A stretch of DNA of 12,848 nucleotides. It comes from CAZQCI01 sp964592255 (lineage in GTDB: Bacteria; UBA10199; SBBF01). The translations under genes were made by a program, and so were the position numbers. The stretch spans positions 1-12,848 of the forward strand of contig CAZQCI010000057.1 in assembly GCA_964592255.1 (NCBI GenBank), in the 5' to 3' direction. Numbering within the stretch: the first letter of the stretch is position 1; the number at the start of each line of letters is the position of its first letter. Positions 1 through 8,200 of the stretch are shown piece by piece. Below the pieces are notes generated by a model. The model was not told the DNA's origin. It worked only from the letters and a program-made list of their open reading frames with translations, and searched no databases.

Positions 1-986
1 TAATTTAGAGCCTCTTGTTGAAAGTAATCATCTAAAGTAGGTCCTGCCATAAAAGAATCTATACTTTGTAAAATGCCGGATCGGTTTTCAGAAGGCTCAC
101 TAAAGAGTGCAGTATATACTTCAACTTGTTCTTCAGTTTTAAAATCAGGTGGTGGTGGAGATTGCCATGCTAAAGAATGAGGCAGATCACCATCGATACT
201 CGTAGGTGGAGAGACGTCTGTTATAAGATTGGAGTTTTTAAAAACAGCCTTCCATTTATCTTCCAAAGCTGACTTGATGCTTGCAAGTGCGTCTTGTACT
301 TCATCTGGTGTAGGATTTTGAGATAGATCAATGCTAAAAGCATCAGCAAAGCCATGAAGACTTTCGTTTAAATTGTCGTAATCTTCAGATGACGGTTGAT
401 CTTGTGAGTAGTATTGGATCCATGCACAACTTAAATTATTAAATTGTTGGTTGAGGATGAGGGCATCGCTAATGGAAGAAATGGATTCCGCCGTGATGGT
501 GTCGAAGGGATCTACTCGGTGAAAACCTAATGGGTCCAAATTCATTTCGTTTGCATAAAAGTCGGCTAATTTTTGGCTAAAAAGTTTTTCATCACGATCT
601 GGAAGATTTTTAGACGGCTCTAAGAAGACAGAAGAAGCCAAGGCAGAAGCGACTAGCTCTGCTGCATCATCACTGTAATCATCTTTACGAAAAGGTCTTA
701 CTGCATCCTGAAGCCCGCCTTTTACTTTGCTATAAAGGCTACGTCCGTACAGGCCAGTTTTATCCCAGTCAAAACCTGGGTTTGCTTCTGCTCCTAGAGC
801 TGCATGAAATGGAAAGCCTGAGAATCCCGGGGGCGCATAATAAAGAGGGACAAATGGACCCGATTGGTAAGAGTCAACGCATTCTACTGAAGAAGAAATT
901 TCGCGAGTGGGATCTTCTAAGCCAAAATTGATTGAGGTGTCCGGAGGACCACAATCTTTTTGTGAAGGACGTGTCGGGTCGGTCAT
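1..986 (-). CDS. Hypothetical protein, 3' end beyond the window (328 codons visible)
   Basis: An uninterrupted frame runs from ATG at 986 to the window edge without a stop; the last two bases in frame are TA, so the end could lie immediately outside or much further on. The protein begins MTDPTRPSQKDCGPP. It has no signal peptide or membrane segment and is rich in Asp, Glu, Ser and Pro, with a short proline run (SPPPPDF) near residue 286. Middle stretches such as EVQDALASIKSALEDKWKAV look helical. I recognise no family. In frame upstream of the ATG there is a TAA and no alternative start codon, which fixes the start. A purine-rich AGGAAGG lies about 18 nt upstream, further than usual, and partly inside a small hairpin. 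The gene starts 28 nt after the 276-residue gene ends, so it probably belongs to the same operon. It could be another component of the toxin cluster, but nothing in the sequence shows this. Confidence 0.75.
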   Translation of the reverse strand, partial: MTDPTRPSQKDCGPPDTSINFGLEDPTREISSSVECVDSYQSGPFVPLYYAPPGFSGFPFHAALGAEANPGFDWDKTGLYGRSLYSKVKGGLQDAVRPFRKDDYSDDAAELVASALASSVFLEPSKNLPDRDEKLFSQKLADFYANEMNLDPLGFHRVDPFDTITAESISSISDALILNQQFNNLSCAWIQYYSQDQPSSEDYDNLNESLHGFADAFSIDLSQNPTPDEVQDALASIKSALEDKWKAVFKNSNLITDVSPPTSIDGDLPHSLAWQSPPPPDFKTEEQVEVYTALFSEPSENRSGILQSIDSFMAGPTLDDYFQQEALN

Positions 987-994
987 AAAATATT

Positions 995-1009
995 GAAGGT
1001 TGGGCCTTC
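995..1009 (-). promoter_or_regulatory. Short inverted repeat covering a displaced Shine-Dalgarno-like sequence
   Basis: On the transcribed strand the sequence GAAGGcccaaCCTTC forms a 5-bp stem with a 5-nt loop in the 28-nt gap before the ATG at 986. The left arm holds most of the AGGAAGG that would be the ribosome-binding site. Pairing would hide that site or shorten its effective distance to the start. The stem is short and has no strong U-tract, so a terminator is unlikely and regulation is only a possibility. Confidence 0.25.
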
Positions 1010-1014
1010 CTTAT

Positions 1015-1845
1015 TTATTGATTACGTACAGCAATAATTCTTTTTGTTTTACGGTCTACGAAAATCCATAGATTATTATCTTCATCCTTCTTAGGTCTAA
1101 AAAAAACGGCCAAGAAATCATGTCGATTTAATTTATCAACAAATTCAAGATCTTCTATGCTCTCGATTTCTTGTTTCCAGAGAGAATTGTCATCGGTAAA
1201 AAAGAGAATACGGTCTTTGAGTTGATAACCTAATTCGATGGCTTTCTGGCTGGCGATCTCCACCAAATTTTTAATTTCTTCTTCAGTTTTGGAATCCAGC
1301 GTGAGATCAATGGCGATGTCAATTGGTGATGAAAGAATACGATCTTTACCTACAAGCCAACTTCCTTGTACTTGGTAGTTTCCACTAGATTTAAGAGGAA
1401 TGGCACTATTCTCAAATTCCAAAAAAATACCGTCGTAGATCTTACCTGATTCTAAATCCATCAATTTTGTTTTTTTTAGCTTGCCCTCAATCTCAAATGA
1501 GCATTCTTCCCCCTTATTTAAAGTCTTTAAATCATCTTTTTTATCCCGTTTGGGAAGAACACAGTTTTTATCAATAGAGTTTATTTTTTTCTTGTTCTTG
1601 AAAATAAGAAGCTGGTTTGTTTCATATATTTCAGACAAACAAGCTACCTGAAGAGTATTGGACCCATTATTTTTTAATGTGTAATACAATTGAAAAAGGG
1701 ACCCCACCTTGAGGAATGATTCTTTTGACCTGATTGTTAAGCTTAAATTTTTCATGCTTGATGTATCCATTTCGAAGGTGGATCCCAAAACGGAGCTGGA
1801 TACTAAAATAACAATAAAAAACAAAATTATCTTTTTTTTGTTCAT
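1015..1845 (-). CDS. Exported protein of unknown function, candidate immunity protein for the upstream metallopeptidase-tipped Rhs
   Basis: This is a 276-residue protein. The N-terminus MNKKKIILFFIVILVSSSVLG has the basic start and hydrophobic core of a Sec signal peptide, with likely cleavage near residue 21-22. Residues about 33-185 read like an Ig-type beta-sandwich: LKVGSLFQLYYTLKNNGSNT near the start and SGNYQVQGSW then SSPIDIAIDL near the end. A helical stretch rich in Glu and Lys follows, then a C-terminal segment ending in DNNLWIFVDRKTKRIIAV. The mature part holds three cysteines. I cannot assign a family. The ATG lies 3 nt after the stop of the giant Rhs gene (TAA TAA ATG arrangement) with no good Shine-Dalgarno sequence, so translational coupling is likely. 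This position, directly after the variable toxin tip, is where polymorphic toxin loci carry immunity genes. Export would fit a toxin acting in the periplasm, or an inhibitor held there. The immunity role is inferred from position only; an accessory secretion factor is the main alternative. Confidence 0.85.
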   Translation of the reverse strand: MNKKKIILFFIVILVSSSVLGSTFEMDTSSMKNLSLTIRSKESFLKVGSLFQLYYTLKNNGSNTLQVACLSEIYETNQLLIFKNKKKINSIDKNCVLPKRDKKDDLKTLNKGEECSFEIEGKLKKTKLMDLESGKIYDGIFLEFENSAIPLKSSGNYQVQGSWLVGKDRILSSPIDIAIDLTLDSKTEEEIKNLVEIASQKAIELGYQLKDRILFFTDDNSLWKQEIESIEDLEFVDKLNRHDFLAVFFRPKKDEDNNLWIFVDRKTKRIIAVRNQ

Positions 1846-1848
1846 TTA

Positions 1849-2268
1849 TTATTTACTCAAATGGATCCGAAGCCATTCTTTTGTTGGACGTTGACCATAT
1901 GCCGGATAGCCCATCAAAACACTCAGATCATATTCAAATTGGTATACTTTTAGATGGCTCATTAAAAAGTTATTAGCATGAAGGCCTTCATGAAATAAAG
2001 TATTAGCCAAGTCAGTAATGTATGTATCCGTTGGGTCTATCAATATTTTGTCGAGGATCGGGATATATTTTCCGTTAACTCTTCCAGGGATTTCTTTGTT
2101 GAGGATACGACCTGCTGCTAATAGTTTTTCTAATTTTAGAACGACTTTATTACGTAGCTGGGCTAATTTTGTATCAGTGACGTTGGCAGATTTTATTTTT
2201 TCAATGGCTTCTTTGAAATCGTCTTCCGTGAAATCTTCACCGTTACCTTGACTTCCCTTATTGTCATT
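1849..2268 (-). other. Variable C-terminal tip of the complete Rhs protein: predicted zincin metallopeptidase domain
   Basis: This region encodes residues about 2202-2340, which have no counterpart in the second Rhs gene. It starts with a charged linker and a helix rich in Lys and Glu. The zinc-binding motif follows, NTLFHEGLHANN, with His2294, Glu2295 and His2298 as the expected two ligands and catalytic base. It fits the general abxHEbbHbc pattern except that Asn occupies the last position. Glu2313 (YQFEYD) or Asp2315 could be the third ligand. The segment before the motif (IPILDKILIDPT) could supply the edge strand typical of zincins. The domain is short, about 139 residues, as expected for a polymorphic toxin tip. 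Substrate unknown. Confidence 0.7.
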
Positions 2269-5200
2269 AAAATTAGCTAAGGCGGTTTTACCTAACTTGT
2301 TACCGAGGGCTCCACCTAACATTCCTACTCCAAAATACAACAGCCCTTTCCAACCTCCTGTGGCATAACTGAGTCCCGCTCCTATGACTCCAAAAATAGC
2401 CATACTTCCTATCTTACTGACTCCTAAGGCAGCCAATCCCTGTCCTGCAGCACCAAATACAGCACCACCGAGGCCGCCAAATAAGGCTCCCATCAGTGCA
2501 CCTTTAAATCCTCCCGTGATTCCCCCTCCAATTGCCCCACCAATTAACCCTCCAAGAGCGGCTGCCATAATGGGCCCCAAGGCTCCCGCTGTAATTACTG
2601 TTAAAAAGGTGCCGATGAGGGCGCCGATAAAAATTCCTGCCAGTTTCTTAAACCAACTCCAAAATCCATGCCCGCTTGGGTCAGTATATTTAAGAGGGTT
2701 ATTCATCACATAACTGTAGCGGTTGTAGGCTTGAAGATCTTTGGCTTCGGGAACAAGGGTATCGGGTTGGATGAATTGTCCGATAGCTGGGTTGTAGAAA
2801 CGGGCTTTAAAGTAATAAAGCCCTGTTTCAACATCGTAAGACTGATCCGTAAAACGCGGATCCAGTTTTAAATTAGGATTAAGAACATACGTCTCCTGCC
2901 CGAAGGGGGAATATTCAATTCTCTGCAACAGTGTGCCGCGATTGTAGAAAATTCCCATGTGTTTGCCGCCGGCTGAATTGCCTTCGGTGATCACATGTGC
3001 GGAGCCTAAAGGATCGCCATGATAATAATAAAAATAATTTTCATCCGATTGAGTGGTGGCTGTGTTTCCCGTGTCACCTGCTAGGGCGATGAGGGGAACT
3101 TGAGTCAAACTGATGAAGATTAAAATTAAAGTCAGAAGCTTTGAGGCAAAGCGATGGGGGAGCAGTTTGAGAGATTCGTTTAGGGATTGGGTGTAGGAAG
3201 AATACAGTTTAATCAACTGAGATAATATCGAAATCCAACCTGGATGCCGGGTCAAGCCCGGCATGACAACTCGAACAGGTCTAAAAGAAGCAATGGTTAC
3301 AAAACCAAACAAGATTAAAAACCATGGCATGAGATAACTGATGTTATTGATGTTGGGTGTAATACCGCTGTTTCTCATTGTCCCTGCGGCCAACAATTCT
3401 GTGATATCGCCCAAATTCTTCGTCGCAATACGTTCGTTTTTAACAGCGATGTTAAAGATCAATTCATTATCTTTAATTTCCATCACATCACCTAAATAAT
3501 AAGTGGTGGCTGTATGGGTGACATGATCGTAATCTTCGCGCTGGGATGTTTTTTCTACTCTTGAACCCGTATAATCGTAATCGTAACTAGCGGTGGCGCC
3601 ATTTTTCATGGTCACTTTTGTGAGTTGATTTTGACTATTGTAAGTCATTGTGCGCTGGGCGTCGGAGGTCATGTTGCCGTTGTTATCATAAGCGAAGGAT
3701 TCAGTTCCAATTTTGGTGACAGCATGCGGGCGAGAGGAGGTGTATTCGTAATTTGATGAGCTATAGACACTGTTCTTGGTGATGTTGCCCATGGAATCAT
3801 AATCCAATGTTTTGGCGGAAGAGTCGGAAGCGTATTGGTAGGATGTCATTCGGTGCAGTTTGTCATATTCAACCAATGATAAAGCGGCGCTTCCTTTTTG
3901 GCTTAAAGAGTCTTTGACCGCAGTGACATTCATATTGCTGTCGTATTCGTAAGTTCGTTGAGAATAAGTACTAGTCCCCTTAGAAATTTTCTTTTCGTAC
4001 AAGCGATGGCTGTTATCGTAATACGTGTATTCATTAGAAACACCGTTTCCGAAGGATTCTTTAAGAAGGGCGCCAAAAACATTGTAGCCACTAGAAGCAT
4101 CTATTGAATAATAAACCTCACCGGTAGTCGAGTTACAGTCGGAGACATTGCAGACTTTTTCAATATTACCGATACGGTCATAATCATAGTATAGGGATTC
4201 GCCTCCAGGGTAAGAAACAGAATTTAATTCTCCTCTAAAATCTTTGGATACCGTTTGTTCCAACTCACCTATTGCAGGAATGTATCGTGTGATTTTCGCG
4301 ACACGTCGATAGTCAGTATCGTATCCATATGAAGTACTTCTCAAGAGAGTATCGGACGAATTGTATTCCTCCACTTTATAAAGCTCGCCATTGGTTACGT
4401 CGTGGGTGCTATCCCCTGAGTCATAGTAATATTTTTCGTATTTTTCTTTAGAACCGGATGAGTTGTAGATGGTGCGCGTGCTTAGCCTTCCTATACTGTC
4501 GTAATCGTTATCGATGACTTGTCCGGCATTATCAGTTTGCTTATCCAAGTTTCCATAATCATCGTAGCTATAATTCCAAGTCCCTAAGTCGGCATCTGTC
4601 ATGGAGTTTTTACGACCCAAGAGGTCGTAATCTATTTTCATCAAAGTAGTGGAATTGGCCGTGACGGTTTCGATGTCTCCAACAGGATTGTAATCGTAAT
4701 TAAGAGTGGAGCCATTGTGATCGGTAATGGTGATCAGCCTTTCGTTATAATCAAAAGTTTCGGTTCTTTTTATGCCTGAACCCATTGTTGATGTTTTAAC
4801 CATCTGGCCGTCAGAATTTGTAGAATAGGCTAACGTCATGGTTTCAGTGGGGGCGGTAGTATCACCTGCAGGGGGCTCGATATAAACAGGACGTCCTTGA
4901 TAATCTTTTTGAGTGAGATAAGTTCGTACAGAAGAGGGAATAGAAGAAATAAATGTGCAGTTGTCCGTAAAGACTGGTTCCGTTTGATAAGATGTGCGTC
5001 CACCATTGTACTGGCGGGATTGAACTAGACGATAATTCCTGCGTTCAGTGTAATTGCATTGCTGAAGCACAAACCCTGAAGCATCCGCATAAGAAATTTG
5101 CATCGGATTAGTGAGGGTATCTGAATAATCCGACCGTGGAACATAAACGGATGTTTTAAGCAGCGTGATGCTGCCCCAATCTTCCACCGTGTGGGTGGAA

Positions 5201-8200
5201 TAGTCATAATCATATTCCTTGTCGGTATCTAAGCTTCCTGTTGATGAGATGAGGTAATGTGTAGTCGGTCTGCCGAAATCATCGTAATCAATTGACTTGC
5301 CTGCTGATGTGTTATCAATTTCTGAATCCATTTCACCACTTAAACGATGGAACGAACGCGTGGTAGTTATCGTGGCGCCCGTTGGGAGTGTGATCTGTTC
5401 CGTTTCTGGAAACAGATTGTCGCTGTCGTAGCCGATGGTTTTGGTAACTCCGTCAATGTCAGTGAGAGTTTCTAAAGTGCCGTTACTGTTAAAAGTTCTT
5501 GTAATGGAAACAAAGTCGGAACTACCGGAACGTAAAAAGCTTTCGCTTGTTGGATTGCCTCGGGAATCATAACCGAATTTTTTTGAGCGATAGACAGTGC
5601 CATCCGGTCCACTCTGATATTGAGTTTTTGGCCGGTCTCGCATTTGCAATTCGGTATCAAAATCAGCCGATGAGTAATAAGTAGTCGTCTTTTTTAATAA
5701 AACATCATCGTTTTTGTCATAATAAGTTTCTGAAATAATGTTGCCGGTTTTATCATCGTAATCATAAGTCACTTTGCTTTTACGAGAATGGCTGTCGCTT
5801 TCTTCAGTCACTGTTTTAGTCGATGTGGTTAATTGCGGCAGGCAATAATCTCCTGAGCAATTGTAATGATCACTGGCACTGTCCTCATTGATCTCCCAGG
5901 TGTTTTCGGTCAGGACTAAAGTTTGAGAATCCGTGGCTATTGTTGTAGAAGCCATTTGGCCCGAAAGAGCAAAATGACCGAAAGCTGAAGTATCGAAAAC
6001 GGATTCGTCATCCACAGTATCCACATCCCCTTTAGCTTGGTGATACAGAGTGGTGGTGGTGATGGGATCCCATGTTTCGCCATCAGCCTTATAAACTTTT
6101 TTGGAAACGGTTTGAAAACCATTGAACTGGGCGAAATAGGGTGAGGTGAGCGAATCATCCTCTTCATCGGAAGAAGAGGTTTTTACCGCGTGTCGCACGA
6201 AAAAATTGCCACCCCAATAATCATAAGTTGTCCAGCGCATGCCAGGCCAACGGGCCGCTTCCACGGAAGAATCGGAATCTGGCATGGTGTAGTCCAAACT
6301 ATAAACGTTGTGAGCGGTAAATAAATTAAACGGCAAGAACCAATGGTTAGGTGTAGCCTTAGAATCCCAACGACGTTGATAGGAACTAGCCAAATATTCA
6401 ATGGCGGTTTCCATACCTTTGCCATCGATGATATGTTTAAGAGAGCCTACGGGTTGTGTGAACGATCCCGAATCGATATCGGAGAACTCCACATCATTCA
6501 CCTTCATGGTGTAAATCTTGTAATACTTGGGAGTGGTATCTTCATCTCTGGGACTGAGAGACACGCGATCCGGATAGCCGTCTCCATTAATGTCTATAAT
6601 TAAAGTGTGGTAGCGAGGATTTTGATCGTCATCTTTTTCTCCTTTAGTGACATAGCCGCTTCCTTTCCAGGACTCACCACTGTCGCTAATGGGATCGTCA
6701 AACTCGTAGGCTGCAGAGTAATCACCATAACCCGCAAAATTTTCCATCCCTTGGTAATAATAGATACGGAATAAAGAGTCGTCCGTATCGCCTTCGATGC
6801 GGTCGAGATAACCATCACCGTTCATATCGATTAAATCAAAAGTATCCGATGAAATATAGCCGCGGTTGTCTTCATCCTCCATGGGATCGTTCATTCCTAA
6901 AATATCGTAGCCGTTAATGATAAGAAAACCGTCGATTGTATCGGGTTGGGCCCATTCCAAACCGTTTCTGTTTAAAGACACTCCAAAACCTTTGCCGACT
7001 TCCACGCCGTCAACGTGATTTGTGGCTTTCCAGATACGATCCGGTAGCCCATCGCCGTTGATGTCTTTGATGGCCAGAAAAACTTTATCGTCAGTTGAAG
7101 AAGAAAAACGTCCTTCACCAGAGATGCTGCCGCCAGCGATGGGATCTTTCCAGTAAACGGGTGTGTCGTTGAATCCGGCCCCGTTATTATAATAGACGAT
7201 AAATCCGCCATCTTTGTAATCGTCATCGTTTTTACATTCGTCATTGCATTGGCCTGAAATGACTCGGTCGATAAGTCCATCGCCGTTCATGTCCATGAAC
7301 CATTTGTCAGCATCCGCAGTCCCTGGCCATTGACCCATATACGGATCACGCCAGACACTTGTTGTGCTCCAACCATTAAGTCCATTGTTATAAGCGACAT
7401 AGAGGTCGGCATAAGATTCGCTGCCTGACGAATGAATAGCTCCCACAATGACTCTGTCGGGAAGAGCGTCACCATTCATATCCATCAAAAATCCCCGTTG
7501 ATGGTTGGTACCGTCCCAGGCCCAATAGGAATTTAATTTTCCAACACAGCCTGCCCATACGTCTTTGCCTTCCGGTAGACATTCGTCCTCCCAAGGCTCA
7601 TCCCATTCTGATCGACCATCGATATATTCAAAATCAGTCCCGTTGTTGTAATAGACGTACATTTTATCGCTATCGTCATAGCTGGTGACTAAATCTGGAA
7701 GGGCATCTCCGTTCATATCGATGAATTGAGTGTAGAAACCGATGGTGCCATCGCTTGTGCCTTCCAGATTACTGGTGGAAGCCATCCAGTTGGATCCGCT
7801 GGAATCCCATGCTAAGTCATCTTGCCCGTAGTAGTCGAAAGTTGTTTCCGGCAGCGATTCGCTGTCGGTGGAGCCATACTGGGTTATTCCTTTGAGATAG
7901 GCGAAATGAGTTGAGGCGTCCCTTTCGATATCAAAATCAATTTTCTGTATTCGCGTTCCATTTTGGTAGATGGTCATTTCATCCAAAAACCAACCCATCT
8001 TGTTGTCGTTTAAAAAACCCTGACGAAAAGTGGGGAAGTAAGAATAGTAATCGCCTTCCGTTATGCTGTATTGATCTTTGTCGAATTCGATTTCAATGTC
8101 CTGATAACTGATGGAGCTGGGAAATCGCGAAGCCCCGTAACTAATTTCCAAGGTGTTGCCATTAGGATCGGTGACTTCTTCCAGGCTCCAACGAGAGACC

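Noticed and set aside
995..1009. Transcription terminator between the 276-residue gene and the gene starting at 986
   Set aside because: The stem is only 5 bp and is followed by a broken T-run (AATATTTT) that leads directly into the ATG.
2384..2713. Proline-rich reading frame on the plus strand, mirrored by a similar one at 9893-10192
   Set aside because: Both are antisense shadows of the Gly/Ala-rich hydrophobic region of the Rhs genes: glycine codons read as proline codons on the other strand. Their similarity only reflects the homology of the sense genes.
3024..5369. Insertion sequence or other transposon as the cause of the long repeat
   Set aside because: The repeated segment holds no transposase, has no terminal inverted repeats at its left boundary, and is wholly part of the Rhs frame.
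3500..5800. CRISPR-like or tandem DNA repeats suggested by recurring tcgtaatc / tcataatc motifs
   Set aside because: They are the codons of the YD protein repeats (YDYD, YDSxG) at irregular spacing within one reading frame, with no spacers.
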